A stretch of DNA of 64,000 bases, from NCBI GenBank assembly GCA_002092835.1, contig LVWL01000020.1, positions 1 through 64,000 on the forward strand, in the 5' to 3' direction. Below the pieces are notes generated by a model. It was given only the letters and a program-made list of their open reading frames with translations. It was not told where the DNA came from and searched no databases. Below, one piece after another: positions 30,162 to 39,996 of the stretch (position 1 is its first letter; every line of letters begins with the position of its first letter). A program made the position numbers and the translations under genes. The stretch is from Campylobacter concisus. GTDB taxonomy: Bacteria > Campylobacterota > Campylobacteria > Campylobacterales > Campylobacteraceae.

Positions 30162-30944
30162 TTGAAAGCAGATATAAATTTAGAACTATTTTTAGGCGAA
30201 GATACCCAGGTTTTAGCTAAACATATTACATTATTAAAGGCCATAAAAGAGACAAAAAGTATCACAAAAGCAGCGGAATTGGTTGGCATATCATACAAAA
30301 ATGCTTGGGACTGCCTTGATACGATAAATAACAAAAGCAGCAAGCCGCTTATTATTAGAGCTGATGGAAATAAAAAAAATAGTGGCTCCGAGCTAAGCGA
30401 GTATGCCAATAAACTGATAAAAATTTATGATGCCATTCTTGAGACTCAAAAGGATTTTTTGCAAAAAATTTGTCAAAAAGTAGATTTTGAGGATGTAGAT
30501 ATTGTAAATCTTCAAAGAATGAATATGAACTTAAGTGCTAGAAATCAGCTCTCATGCGAGATTATTGGCATAAACCGCGGTGCGGTAAATTCTCAAATAG
30601 TTGCAAAACTAAGTAATGGCTGCACGCTTGAGTCAAATATCACGGTTGAAAGTGAGAAAAATTTAGGACTAAAAGTTGGGCAAAAAGTTATTTATATTTT
30701 TAAAGCTCCAGCTGTTATTTTGGCTAGGGATCTAGATATAAAAATAAGCACAAAAAATCAATTAAAAGGCGAGGTGATCGAAGCAAAGATAGGTGCTGTA
30801 AACGCTGAAATTACTTTAAAACTAAGCGATGAGCAGACTTTAACTGCTATCATCACAAAAGATAGTGCGATGGATATGCAAATAGGTGTTGGCGATACAC
30901 TTTTAGCAATAGTAAAATCATCACAAATCATTATAGGAGTTTAA
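30162..30944 (+). CDS. modE: ModE-like molybdate-responsive regulator
   Basis: The 260 residues contain an N-terminal winged-helix HTH_1 domain (about 20-85; SITKAAELVGISYKNAWDCLDTINN) followed by two Mop/TOBE domains (about 125-190 with SARNQLSCEIIGINRGAVNS, and 195-260 with STKNQLKGEVIEAKIGAVNA). This is the ModE plan: a dimeric repressor with molybdate bound in the Mop pairs. The start is TTG at 30162, preceded by AAAGGTAA. It ends directly at the modA ATG and probably autoregulates the mod operon. Confidence 0.9.
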   Translation: MKADINLELFLGEDTQVLAKHITLLKAIKETKSITKAAELVGISYKNAWDCLDTINNKSSKPLIIRADGNKKNSGSELSEYANKLIKIYDAILETQKDFLQKICQKVDFEDVDIVNLQRMNMNLSARNQLSCEIIGINRGAVNSQIVAKLSNGCTLESNITVESEKNLGLKVGQKVIYIFKAPAVILARDLDIKISTKNQLKGEVIEAKIGAVNAEITLKLSDEQTLTAIITKDSAMDMQIGVGDTLLAIVKSSQIIIGV

Positions 30945-31700
30945 ATGAAAAAAGTTTTTAAATTTTTATGTGTGGCGGCTTTGCTTGTCATAAACGCATT
31001 TGGCGCTGAAGTAAATGTCTATGCTGCGGCAAATACGACATATGCATTTCCTGAGCTTATAAAAGAGTTTAACAAGCTTCATCCAAACGCAAAGATCAAC
31101 TTAACCCTTGGTGCAAGTGGTGGTCTTGTTACTCAGATCCAAAACTCAGCTCCAGCTGATATATTCATGGCTGCTGATATGGGCTTTGCGCAAAAAGCTT
31201 ATGATACAGGCTTTGCAAGTACTGAGCCAAAAGTTTATGCACAAGGCGCTGTTGCTATTTTTTCTATCAGAGATGTTGACTTTAAAAAAGGTATCGAAGT
31301 TGTTCGTGGCTTAAAAGCGATCTCTGTCGCAAATCCACAAACTGCACCATACGGCAAAGCTAGTATAGAAGCACTAAAAAATGCAAAACTTTATGATGAA
31401 GTAGAAAAAAATATCGTCTATGCTCAAAAAATTTCTGAAACTCTATCTCAGGCGCTAAGTGCATCTGATGTAGGTTTTATCGCTGCTAGCGCACTTTTTG
31501 ATGAGAAAATGTCAAAATACAAAGAGGGCGTTAATTACATCTTTGTTCCACAAGAGCTATACACTCCGATCGATCAAGGTATCGTTCTTCTAAAACATAC
31601 TGAAAAAAATGATGATGCAAAAGCATTTTACGAGTTTATCTTAGGTGATAAATCAAGAGAAATTTTCAAGAAATTTGGTTACAACGTTCCAGCTAAATGA
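30945..31700 (+). CDS. modA: molybdate-binding periplasmic protein
   Basis: The 251 residues have a signal peptide (ends at NAFG/A). ModA motifs are VYAAANTTYAFPELIKEF, LTLGASGGLVTQIQNSAPADIFMAAD, ANPQTAPYGKAS and YEFILGDKSREIFKKFGY. It captures molybdate (possibly tungstate) for ModBC. It is the second gene of the operon and overlaps the di-Mop gene by four bases. Confidence 0.95.
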   Translation: MKKVFKFLCVAALLVINAFGAEVNVYAAANTTYAFPELIKEFNKLHPNAKINLTLGASGGLVTQIQNSAPADIFMAADMGFAQKAYDTGFASTEPKVYAQGAVAIFSIRDVDFKKGIEVVRGLKAISVANPQTAPYGKASIEALKNAKLYDEVEKNIVYAQKISETLSQALSASDVGFIAASALFDEKMSKYKEGVNYIFVPQELYTPIDQGIVLLKHTEKNDDAKAFYEFILGDKSREIFKKFGYNVPAK

Positions 31701-32092
31701 TAAGAGCAAAGATCGTTGGAATTTTGACTAAAGATGACGTTAGCCTATTTGAGCTAAAGGGTCTAAATTTAGAGGCGAATTTATTTATGCTAGTCTTGAA
31801 TGAGGCTAGCAAATTTGCCTTAAATGATGAGATTGACTTAGGTTTTAAAAGCTCCGATGTTATCTTGGCAAAAGACAAACTAAGTAATAACTCACTTGAA
31901 AACGAGCTAAAATGCGTGATTGAAGCTATAAATTTTGGTGAAATTTTAAGTGTTGTTAGCTTAAAATGTGGCGAAATTTACTTCGAAGCTATTATCTCAA
32001 ATCACGCATTAAAAACTATGAATTTAGGTGAAAACGATGAAGTCTTTGCCTATATAAAATCTACAAGCATTCACATAAGTACACAAAAATGA
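31697..32092 (+). CDS. di-Mop/TOBE molybdate-binding protein
   Basis: The 131 residues have an N-terminal TOBE-like half (about 1-55) and a second half (LENELKCVIEAINFGEILSVVSLKCG...LGENDEVFAYIKSTSIHI, about 66-128). There is no HTH or signal peptide. Mop-type proteins store or buffer molybdate in the cytoplasm. It lies between modA and modC with 4-base overlaps at each end, as in the C. jejuni mod operon as I remember it. Confidence 0.78.
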   Translation: MIRAKIVGILTKDDVSLFELKGLNLEANLFMLVLNEASKFALNDEIDLGFKSSDVILAKDKLSNNSLENELKCVIEAINFGEILSVVSLKCGEIYFEAIISNHALKTMNLGENDEVFAYIKSTSIHISTQK

Positions 32093-32945
32093 TAGAAATT
32101 TCTTGTAAAAAAGAGCTAAATGGTGGCGACGGCAAATTTATGCTTGAGGCAGACCTTAGCTTTGAAAGTGGTGATCTTGTCGCACTTTATGGAGCAAGCG
32201 GTGGCGGAAAGACCACTATTTTACGCTTGATCGCTGGTTTTGAAGCACCACAAAGTGGCTTTATAAAGGTTGGAGATAAAATTTTCTTTGATGAAAAGAC
32301 AAATTTGGCTCCACAAAAACGAAATATCGGCTTTTTATTTCAAGATTATGCTTTGTTTGAAAATATGAATGTCTTTAAAAATTTACTCTTTGCAAAAGAT
32401 GACATAAGCCTAGCAAATAAACTTCTTGATATCTGCGGTCTAACCAGCCTAAAAAATGCAAAAATTAGCACTCTTTCTGGCGGCCAAAAACAACGCGTAG
32501 CACTTGCTCGTGCAGTTATGAGAAGACCTGAAATTTTACTGCTTGATGAGCCGTTAAGTGCGCTTGATAACGCCATGCGTGAGAAACTTCAAGACTATTT
32601 ACTAGCACTTCATGATGAGTTTAAGATGAGCATTATTTTAGTAAGCCATGATATCGCTGAAATTTATAGCTTTGCAATAAAGTCTTTGTCCTTGAAAACG
32701 GCAAAATTTCAAGATCAGGTAGTGCAAGTGAGATATTTTTAAAGAGTGCAGGATCGCAGAAATTTGCCTTCAATGCCAAAATTTTAGAGATAAAAAAATG
32801 TGATGCGATCTTCGTAGCAAACGTACTAATAAACCGTCAAATTTGTGAAGTTGTATTAAGTAGCAACAAGGCAATGAATCTAAAAGCAGGTGATATGGTG
32901 GTAGTTAGCACAAAAGCATTTAGCGTAAATTTGGAAAAAGTATGA
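32089..32945 (+). pseudogene. modC: molybdate ABC transporter ATPase, frameshifted
   Basis: ModC energises molybdate uptake. The first 217 codons show Walker A GASGGGKTT, FLFQDYALF, the signature LSGGQKQR, Walker B ILLLDEP and the H-loop LVSHD. After EIYSFA one A is missing near 32676. Adding it restores FANKVFVLENGK and continues through a C-terminal TOBE domain to a TGA at 32943-32945 that overlaps the modB start. Repaired length is about 285 aa. Without repair the protein keeps all nucleotide-binding motifs but loses the regulatory domain, so it might still work. Confidence 0.88.
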
Positions 32946-33619
32946 TAGACGAGTTAAAAAATATCGATTACGAGCCGTTTTGGCTCTCGTTAAAACTATC
33001 TTTTATAACTACTTTTATCTTGTTCTTTGCCTGCATTACGCTTGCATATTTTATGTCGCAGAAAAAATTCTTTGGTAAATCATTTTTAGAGTCGATAATC
33101 TCACTACCTTTGGTTTTGCCGCCAAGTGTTCTTGGCTTTTATCTGCTTATTTTTTTATCGCCTTATTCTGCCTTTGGTAAATTTATCGAAGAAATTTTTG
33201 GAGTTAGGCTGGTTTTCAACTTCACAGGTCTTGTTGTGGCAAGTTGTATTTATTCATTGCCATTTATGTTTGGGCCGATTTATGCTGGACTAAACAGCCT
33301 AAAAAAGAGCCTTTTTGAAGCGAGTTATAGCCTTGGCAAAAACAAACTTACAACTATTTTTCGAGTGATACTTCCAAGCATTAGATCAAATTTGTTAACA
33401 GCTACTGTCGTTAGCTTTGCTCACACTATGGGCGAGTTTGGCGTTGTTTTAATGATAGGCGGTAGCGTAGCTGGAGAGAGCAAAGTCGCAAGTATTGCGA
33501 TATTTGAAGCGGTTGAAATGCTTGATTATACCAAGGCTCATGTCTATGCACTTTTGATGTTAATAATTAGCTTTTTTGTCCTTTTTATAGTTTATCTTTT
33601 AAATTCTAAAAAAGCTTAA
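32942..33619 (+). CDS. modB: molybdate ABC transporter permease
   Basis: The 225 residues have five or six membrane helices. The permease loop reads SLKKSLFEASYSLGKNKLTTIFRVILPSI, and HTMGEFGVVLMIGGSVAGESKVASIAIFEAVE is characteristic of ModB. It overlaps the repaired modC end by four bases and is the last gene of the mod operon. It is related to, but clearly distinct from, the orphan permease at 24.8 kb. Confidence 0.95.
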   Translation: MIDELKNIDYEPFWLSLKLSFITTFILFFACITLAYFMSQKKFFGKSFLESIISLPLVLPPSVLGFYLLIFLSPYSAFGKFIEEIFGVRLVFNFTGLVVASCIYSLPFMFGPIYAGLNSLKKSLFEASYSLGKNKLTTIFRVILPSIRSNLLTATVVSFAHTMGEFGVVLMIGGSVAGESKVASIAIFEAVEMLDYTKAHVYALLMLIISFFVLFIVYLLNSKKA

Positions 33620-33636
33620 GACAAAGCTTATAGAGA

Positions 33637-33642
33637 TATAAT
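33637..33642 (+). promoter_or_regulatory. -10 element for the peroxiredoxin gene
   Basis: TATAAT lies 24 bases before the ATG, which has an AAAGGATG ribosome site. Confidence 0.5.
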
Positions 33643-33666
33643 AGTAAAAATTTTAAAGGATGAAAT

Positions 33667-34164
33667 ATGATAAACGTGCCTACAAATATATATTTAAATA
33701 CTCTAGACGGTAAGGAATTTGATTTTTCTACCTTTGCAAGGACGCATGATTGCGTTATTTTTATCTACCCAAAGATAGGTGATGACTTTGAGCTTTTAAG
33801 CGAGGAACTGCAAAATACAGCTGGCATGAAGGGCTGCACCAAACAAGCAATAAACTACAAGAAATTTTTAAAAGATTTTAACGATCTTGGTTTCATGGTA
33901 GTGGCTGTTGGCTCCCAAGATATCGCAGCTCAAAGGAAATTTCAAGAAGAAACTTCAGCTGGAGTTATGTTCTTAAATGATAGTGAGTTTATGCTTGAGA
34001 GCGCACTTGAACTTCCAGTTTTTTCTGCATCAAATGGTCATAAATTCTACTTTAGACAAACACTTATCATAAAAGATGGCAAGGTAAGGCACGCATATAT
34101 AGTGGATGATCCTGAGAATGATGCCAAAAATATGCTAGAAAAACTCAAAGAAAAAGACTACTAG
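33667..34164 (+). CDS. peroxiredoxin-like protein (AhpC/TSA, BCP-like)
   Basis: The 165 residues have a thioredoxin fold. FIYPKIG and GMKGCTKQAINYKKF place Cys57 at the peroxidatic position of BCP-type peroxiredoxins (usual form TPGCT). Cys29 could be a partner. The stretch between YPK and GCT is longer than in standard BCP. It would reduce peroxides in the cytoplasm. The methyltransferase gene starts eight bases downstream. Confidence 0.8.
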   Translation: MINVPTNIYLNTLDGKEFDFSTFARTHDCVIFIYPKIGDDFELLSEELQNTAGMKGCTKQAINYKKFLKDFNDLGFMVVAVGSQDIAAQRKFQEETSAGVMFLNDSEFMLESALELPVFSASNGHKFYFRQTLIIKDGKVRHAYIVDDPENDAKNMLEKLKEKDY

Positions 34165-34172
34165 GAGCTAAA

Positions 34173-35730
34173 ATGAGTCAAAATAGCAAAATCGAAAAGT
34201 CTTATGACGAACTAACTTATAAATCAATAGCTTTTGCACAATCATCACCTTACAGGCTTGAAGCTTGCGCCACACTTCTTGGCGTAAATCCGCCACCATG
34301 CAAAACTGCAAGAGTTTTAGAGATAGGATGTAGCTTTGGTGGAAATTTGATCCCATTTGCAGTGAATAATAAAAACGCAAAAGTAGTTGGCATAGATCTT
34401 AGTGGCGAGCAGATAAGGCGTGGGCAAGAAATCGTTAAAGAGATGGAGCTTACAAATTTAGAGCTTATACACGGCGATATTTGCGAATTTAAAAGTGATG
34501 AGAAATTTGACTATATCATCGCTCATGGCGTTTTTAGCTGGGTGCCAGACTTTGTAAAAGAAGCTATATTAAAAGTCGTAAGAGAGAATTTAAGCACGAA
34601 CGGCGTGGCATTTATCTCTTATAATGTTTATCCTGGTTGGAAAGTAAAAGATGTCATAAGAGACATAATGCTACTTGCTGCAAAAGACAAAGAAACAATG
34701 CAAGAGAAGCTAAAAGCGGCTAGAGAGGCACTTTTGGTTTATAAAGAGTATTTACTAACAAGAGATAAAGAAGTTTATGAAAATAAAATGCCGCTTACTA
34801 TGCTTCTATTTACAATAGAACATGTGCTTTCAAAAGATGACTTTTACATAGCTCATGAGTTTTTAGAATACACAAATGATCCGTTTTATTTTAAAGATTT
34901 TAATGCCATGCTTGCCAAAAATGAGCTTACTTATCTTTGTGAGTATACGCTTGATGATATTTTTACCCCAGATGTTGGTACGGCCGTAGTAGATGAATAC
35001 AAAAATAATAAATTTAAAGATAGGATCGATCTAGAGCAATTCATGGATATGATTAGCAACAAAGTCTTTAGACAAAGCCTAATAGTCCATAGCAAAACTT
35101 ATGAGAGCATAGCCAATAAACAAATAGGCCCAAGCGATATTAATAAAATTCACGTTGTGGCAGATTTTATAAAGAAAGATAACCAGTGGCAAGATAGTTA
35201 TGGTGCTATGCCACAAGATATATCATGGCTTTGTGAGGTCTTTTATAAGATGTATCCAGCCAGCATAAACCTTTCTCAGATTTTAGAAATTTTGCCAGAA
35301 GATAAGCTCATGGTTTATAGTGCTTTTGTAAGAATTTTAACAAACTCGTCTGATGCAATGATTTTAAAAGATGAGCAAAAAAAATATCGAGTATAGGCCT
35401 GGACACTCAAGGCTTAGTCAAAATTTAATAAATTATGTAAGATATTTCTTAAATCATAAAAATAATGCCGATGTTGTTTTTGCTAATAAATTTAGCATCT
35501 CAAGGAAGCTTAACAATATCGATTATTACATACTTTTATTGCTTGATGGTAAAAATAGCTTAGAAGATGTCGCAGCAAAAACCTTAAAATTTATCAAAGA
35601 GAACAACGAAGATATATTTGACATAAATGGCAAAGTGCTTAAAAAAGATAAAGTCGCAGCAAACATAATGAGCTACGTGCTAGGCACAGCAAAAATAGCT
35701 AGTATGCTTTATCTGATAGAAGAAATTTAA
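34173..35730 (+). pseudogene. SAM-dependent methyltransferase with regulatory domain, frameshifted at A8
   Basis: The first 400 residues are a class I methyltransferase (VLEIGCSFGGNLIPFAV motif I, VVGIDLS, IIAHGVFSWVPD) followed by the methyltransferase-regulatory region. At an A8 run (35377-35384) the frame is broken. With seven As the reading would be DEQKNIEYRPGHSRLSQN and continue to 35730, giving about 518 aa, the usual size of this family. The C-terminal part (IDYYILLLLDGKNSLEDV) belongs to the same family. The substrate is unknown. A homopolymer site invites phase variation, transcriptional slippage or a sequencing error. Confidence 0.8.
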
Positions 35731-35734
35731 GTTT

Positions 35735-36541
35735 TTAAATTTTACTTTGTTTATATAGTTGTGTGATTTTATCTTTTAGATTTAGTGTGTTTTTTGAGAG
35801 AGCTATGAAAAATGGACTTTTTAAATTAGCAAGCTCGTAGCTCATCTCTTTGCCGCTATTAGCGTCAAATACTTTTCCGTCACAAAAATTTACGAGCGCT
35901 TCTCCTGCTGCATTGTCCCAAAGATAGCTTGGGGCAAATCTCAAATAAGCTCCACCAAATTCAATCAAACGGCAAAATTTTATGGCTGAGCCGATGCACC
36001 TTTGCTCAAAATTTAAGCTCTGCCCTATAAATTCTATCTCTTTGGCGTCGCCTCTTCTGCTTGAAAAGATTAGATTGTCTAAATTTTTATCTTTTTTATT
36101 TAAATCAACTCTCTTTATGATTTCATCATTGTCATCTAAAATTTCTTTAAAAGCGCCATTTTCATCAGCGTAAAAAAGCTCTTTACTAACTGGGATAAAT
36201 ATCACGCCAAGCACCGGTCTAGCTTTTTTTATAAGTGCTATACAAACGCAAAATTCGCCATTTCTAGCTAGAAATTCTTTCGTGCCATCAAGAGGATCTA
36301 CGAGCCAAAACTCGTCTTTAACGCTTTCTTGCAAGATGCTCTCTTCAGAGCAAATTTTTATCCCACTTTTGCTTAGAATTTTTATTATCGCTTCATTTGC
36401 AGCTAGATCAGCGCTAGTTAGTGGCGAGCTGTCATCTTTTAGGCAGACTTTAAGAGCCGTATTATCTGCAGAGTAAAATTTCATTATTTGCGCTCCAGCA
36501 TTAACGGCTGCTTTTTTAGCTAAATTTAGAAGCTCACTCAT
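35735..36541 (-). CDS. cysQ: 3'(2'),5'-bisphosphate nucleotidase / inositol monophosphatase family
   Basis: The 268-residue Mg-dependent phosphatase has SSPLTSADLAAN, SEE, the metal-binding WLVDPLDGTKEF and the C-terminal WDNAAGEALV. CysQ removes 3'-phosphoadenosine 5'-phosphate from sulfate metabolism. The frame extends upstream, but the ATG at 36541 overlaps the gltA stop by four bases and starts at the conserved MSELLNLAKKA, so I choose it. It lies downstream of gltA in one operon. Confidence 0.85.
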   Translation of the reverse strand: MSELLNLAKKAAVNAGAQIMKFYSADNTALKVCLKDDSSPLTSADLAANEAIIKILSKSGIKICSEESILQESVKDEFWLVDPLDGTKEFLARNGEFCVCIALIKKARPVLGVIFIPVSKELFYADENGAFKEILDDNDEIIKRVDLNKKDKNLDNLIFSSRRGDAKEIEFIGQSLNFEQRCIGSAIKFCRLIEFGGAYLRFAPSYLWDNAAGEALVNFCDGKVFDANSGKEMSYELANLKSPFFIALSKNTLNLKDKITQLYKQSKI

Positions 36542-37815
36542 TTTGGTGTTCTGTTTGTCTCTCCAACATAAAGCTGTCTTGGGCGGACGATCTTTATCGT
36601 ATCTTGCTCTTTTAGCTCGATCCACTGACTAATCCAGCCAGGAGTCCTGCCGATTACAAAGATGACGGCAAACATATTATTTGGTATGCCAAGCGCTTTT
36701 AGGATGAGTCCTGAGTGAAAATCAACATTTGGATACAAATTTCTACTCACAAAATAATCATCATTTAGCGCGATATCCTCGATGCGGTTGGCGATCTTGA
36801 TGAGCTCTGAGTTAATGCCTATCTCATCCATAAGCTGATCTCTCATTTTTTTGAGCACTTTTGCGCGAGGATCAAAATTTTTATAGACCCTGTGACCAAA
36901 ACCCATTAGCCTAAATGGATCGTTTTTATCCTTTGCTCTAGCGATGTATCTATCGACATTTGCTACCGAACCTATCTCTTCAAGCTGGCGGATGACACCC
37001 TCGTTTGCACCGCCATGAGCCCAGCCCCAAAGTGCTCCGATGCCCGCACTTATACATGCGTATGGGTGAGCGTGCGTTGAGCCAACGGTTCTAACAGTCG
37101 TTGTTGAAGCATTTTGCTCATGATCAGCGTGGAGCATAAAGACCGTATCAAGCGCCTTTATCTCGATTGGCTTAAGATCGACGTGCTCGTATGGATAGCC
37201 CCTCATCATATAAAGAAAATTTTCAGTAAAGCCACGATCTAAATTCGGATATATGATAGGAAGACCGCGTGAGTATCGGTAGCTAAAGGCTGCAATCGTT
37301 GGAATTTTAGCGATTATACGCATAGCCATCTCGTGATACTCTTCAGGTTTATCCATATTTAAGTGATCTGAGTAAAAGGCACTTAGCGCTGAGACTGCCG
37401 CTTGTAATATCGCCATAGGGTGAGCTTTATCTGGAAATGCGTCAAATAGCTTCATCATGCCTTCATGTATAAAGCTTCTTTTTTTAAGCTCGGTTTTAAA
37501 ATTTATATACTGCTCATTTGTTGGAAGCTCTTTGTTTAAGAGTAAGTATGCCACGTCTAAAAATGTCTTATTTTCGGCCAAATACGCGATATCATAACCT
37601 CTATACATTAGTTCGCCTTTTAAGCCGTCTATGTAAGTTATTGCCGAGCGACACATCGCAGTTGAAGTATAACCTCTGTCAAAAGTAAACATTCCAGTAT
37701 CACTAAAAAATGTCGAGATGTCTATCACATCAGGCCCCATAGTGCCTTTTAGTATAGGAAACTCGTAACTCTTGCCGGTTCTGTTATCAGTTAGCGTAGC
37801 TGTATTTGATGACAT
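36538..37815 (-). CDS. gltA: citrate synthase
   Basis: The 425-residue type II citrate synthase has LHADHEQNASTTTVRTVGSTHAHPYA with the catalytic His, GPLWGWAHGGANE-like ALWGWAHGGANE, GFGHRVYKNFDPRA and the catalytic Asp region PNVDFHSG. It is the first step of the TCA cycle. It is two bases after the antiporter gene and overlaps cysQ. Confidence 0.97.
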   Translation of the reverse strand: MSSNTATLTDNRTGKSYEFPILKGTMGPDVIDISTFFSDTGMFTFDRGYTSTAMCRSAITYIDGLKGELMYRGYDIAYLAENKTFLDVAYLLLNKELPTNEQYINFKTELKKRSFIHEGMMKLFDAFPDKAHPMAILQAAVSALSAFYSDHLNMDKPEEYHEMAMRIIAKIPTIAAFSYRYSRGLPIIYPNLDRGFTENFLYMMRGYPYEHVDLKPIEIKALDTVFMLHADHEQNASTTTVRTVGSTHAHPYACISAGIGALWGWAHGGANEGVIRQLEEIGSVANVDRYIARAKDKNDPFRLMGFGHRVYKNFDPRAKVLKKMRDQLMDEIGINSELIKIANRIEDIALNDDYFVSRNLYPNVDFHSGLILKALGIPNNMFAVIFVIGRTPGWISQWIELKEQDTIKIVRPRQLYVGETNRTPK

Positions 37816-37817
37816 TT

Positions 37818-38981
37818 TTACTCCTTACTTCTTGATTGCATTAGAAATTTTATAATTATTGTCCCTATTATAGCTTGAGCTAGGCTTGCTAGGATAAAAG
37901 ATGAGTAAGAATAATCACTTATCTCACCTGATTTGTGTGCGATAGTAGCAACTGCTACTAGAAGTGTTAGTGGCATGGATTGTGAGAGGGAAAACAAAAA
38001 TATCCCCTTAAATCCTAATTTCCCTACAAATAACACACTTGAAAAAAGCCTTGTGGCAAGCATCGCACAAAATATAAAAATAGCATCTTTTATCACTTCA
38101 TTTGAGCTTAGGCTTGAGAGTTTAAAGGTCGAGCCTATGTGTATAAAAAATATCGGTACCAAAAATCCAAATCCAAAGCTTGAAAGCTTGTGTGGTAAGT
38201 CTTTTTTATGATCAAAAAATGTCGCTATAAACATACCTGCGATAAACGCACCAAAGGCAACTTCTAAATTTAAATAAAGCATAAGTGCAATCATCGAAAA
38301 AAATACAGCAATGCTTAGTCTAATATCTTTTTCATCCTTATCGTAGTGTGGCATAAGGATCACTTTAAGCCCCGGGTACCACCAAAAAAGCACATCTAAA
38401 ATTTTAAAGCTAAGCACACTGATAGCTAAAAATAAGATCAAATAGCCAATCGTTAGCCATAAATTTATACTAGCTCCAAACTGCAAATAGGCAGCTATAA
38501 ATGTCAAAAGCGTAATGCTTATAAGCTCACCAATAGTTGCAATAAGCATGCTTAAATTTAGCCATTTTACATCTCTGCCATACTCTTTAAATAGCGTAAA
38601 TATCATGCCAACGGCCATTATCGGGATAATGATAATATAAAGCAAACTAAGATCAAAACTAAATGTAAGTGCGGTTGCTAGCGAGTAAATGAGGGCAAGA
38701 TAGATAAGCCCCAGACGTAAAATTTTGCGGTCGATATTTATAAGCATTCTAAGATCGATCTCCATGCCAGCTAGAAACATCAAAAAGAAAAAGCCAACTT
38801 CGCTAATTAGCTTAAACATCTCATTTTCGCCGACAAGCCCGATGTAGCTAGCTAGTGCCCCAAGTATTATCTCAGCAGGAGCGACAGGAATGCGTAAAAT
38901 TTTAGAAATATAAGGCGAAGCAAAGACGATAAATGCCAAAACGACAAGAATACTAAGCTCGCTCGCTTGATGTAACTGCAA
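37818..38981 (-). CDS. CPA2-family cation:proton antiporter
   Basis: The 387 residues have about 11 membrane helices, including EVGFFFLMFLAGMEIDLRML and LEVAFGAFIAGMF, both typical of the Kef/NapA-type CPA2 core. There is no C-terminal RCK domain, so it is the short NapA/GerN-like form. It probably exchanges Na+ or K+ for H+ in the inner membrane. It is the first gene of the antiporter-gltA-cysQ operon. Confidence 0.85.
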   Translation of the reverse strand: MQLHQASELSILVVLAFIVFASPYISKILRIPVAPAEIILGALASYIGLVGENEMFKLISEVGFFFLMFLAGMEIDLRMLINIDRKILRLGLIYLALIYSLATALTFSFDLSLLYIIIIPIMAVGMIFTLFKEYGRDVKWLNLSMLIATIGELISITLLTFIAAYLQFGASINLWLTIGYLILFLAISVLSFKILDVLFWWYPGLKVILMPHYDKDEKDIRLSIAVFFSMIALMLYLNLEVAFGAFIAGMFIATFFDHKKDLPHKLSSFGFGFLVPIFFIHIGSTFKLSSLSSNEVIKDAIFIFCAMLATRLFSSVLFVGKLGFKGIFLFSLSQSMPLTLLVAVATIAHKSGEISDYSYSSFILASLAQAIIGTIIIKFLMQSRSKE

Positions 38982-39098
38982 AAAGATCCTTAAATTAAAA
39001 ATGTTTGATTGTATAAAAAGCTTTGTTATTTTTTGATTAAGCTAAGCGATCTTTGGGCAAAATGGCAACAAATTTTTAAAAATTTGGAGTGCAAATTT

Positions 39099-39581
39099 AT
39101 GCGTAAATTTCTATTTTTTGTCTTGATGTTTTTTGGAATTTTTGGCTTTACAGACGAGCTAAATTTGGTTCAAAGTTTTAAATTTGATGGAAGTGTTTTT
39201 TATAAGAAAAATACAGCCAGAGATGAGAGTTTTTACTTTTTAAAAAATGAAAATTTTGATGAGCATTTCGTAGGCTTTAGAGTAAAATTTGACAAAAATA
39301 TAAAAAGTGAAAGTATGCTTGCTGAGCTAAAAAAGAAGATAAAAGAGGCTAAAGAGGTGCTTTATAGTGAAGAGAATGATCAAATTTTAGCTCTCATAAA
39401 AGATGAAACTAGCAGTAAAAATATAGAAATAATCCACTTTTTACTTAAAAATAATGGAGTCTTAATACTTTCATATGAGAGAATTTATGATCCAAAAACT
39501 CTGGTAGATGGGCTTAAGCCTGTACTTTTAAGTGAAGCTAGAAATTTTATGCTTCAAATACCAAAGGTAGAAGCTAGGTAG
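39099..39581 (+). CDS. hypothetical secreted protein
   Basis: About 160 residues begin with a clear signal peptide (MRKFLFFVLMFFGIFGFT). The mature domain is charged and probably alpha/beta, with no known family. The frame is open further upstream, but the ATG at 39099 gives the signal peptide and has a GGAG site nearby. It is monocistronic and ends at the first intergenic repeat. Confidence 0.65.
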   Translation: MRKFLFFVLMFFGIFGFTDELNLVQSFKFDGSVFYKKNTARDESFYFLKNENFDEHFVGFRVKFDKNIKSESMLAELKKKIKEAKEVLYSEENDQILALIKDETSSKNIEIIHFLLKNNGVLILSYERIYDPKTLVDGLKPVLLSEARNFMLQIPKVEAR

Positions 39582-39601
39582 AAAGGTGGATGTGGCGGTA
39601 T

Positions 39602-39680
39602 TTTGCACTGCATGCGGTTTTGTCAAATTTCATCAAATTTTAATAGCCAATTCTTGTGAGTGAATGAAATTTAAAATTTG
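39602..39680. repeat. intergenic repeat, partial copy A1
   Basis: It contains TTGCACTGCATGCGG, then TAGCCAATTCTTGTGAGTGA followed by an AATTTAAAATTTGC tail. The second part is nearly identical to 41532-41571 (TAGTCAATTCTTGCAAGTGA...). It looks like the 3' half of the element seen in full at 39712-39920 and 41300-41572. It has no coding frame. Confidence 0.6.
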
Positions 39681-39711
39681 CACATAGATTGATGAAATTT
39701 TTACTTAAAGG

Positions 39712-39920
39712 GGAACAAAGGGGCTTGAATTGCGTAAGTCGCCCCCTTATCCCACTTTATATCCCCCAATCCCTTAACACGCTCAAAGTGCACGAAATAC
39801 GACTATCGTGCCGCATCCGGTTTGTTCTAAAGAAGCTCTAAAAAATTAAAATTTACGAGCAAGCATATCACGGCTCTAAATTTAGTGCTAAACGAAGCGA
39901 AGCCCAAATTTAGCAGTCTG
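39712..39920. repeat. intergenic repeat, copy A2
   Basis: Ordered blocks are shared with 41300-41572: GGGCTTGA(A/G)TT near the start, a C/T-rich CCCTTATCC...AATCC run, ACGctcaAAGTGCA, a GTGCCGCATCCGGTTTGTTC block (B copy TTGCACCACATGCGTTCG), ACGAGCAAG...CGGCTCTAAATTT, and GCGAAGCcCAAATTTAGCAGTC. Together with A1 it fills the roughly 415-base gap before crcB. I see no gene in that gap. Confidence 0.6.
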
Positions 39921-39996
39921 CTATGGTAAGCGAGTAAAGTTTTAAAATTTGTAAAATGGCACAAACAAAGCTATTTTACTACACGCCTTAAAAACC

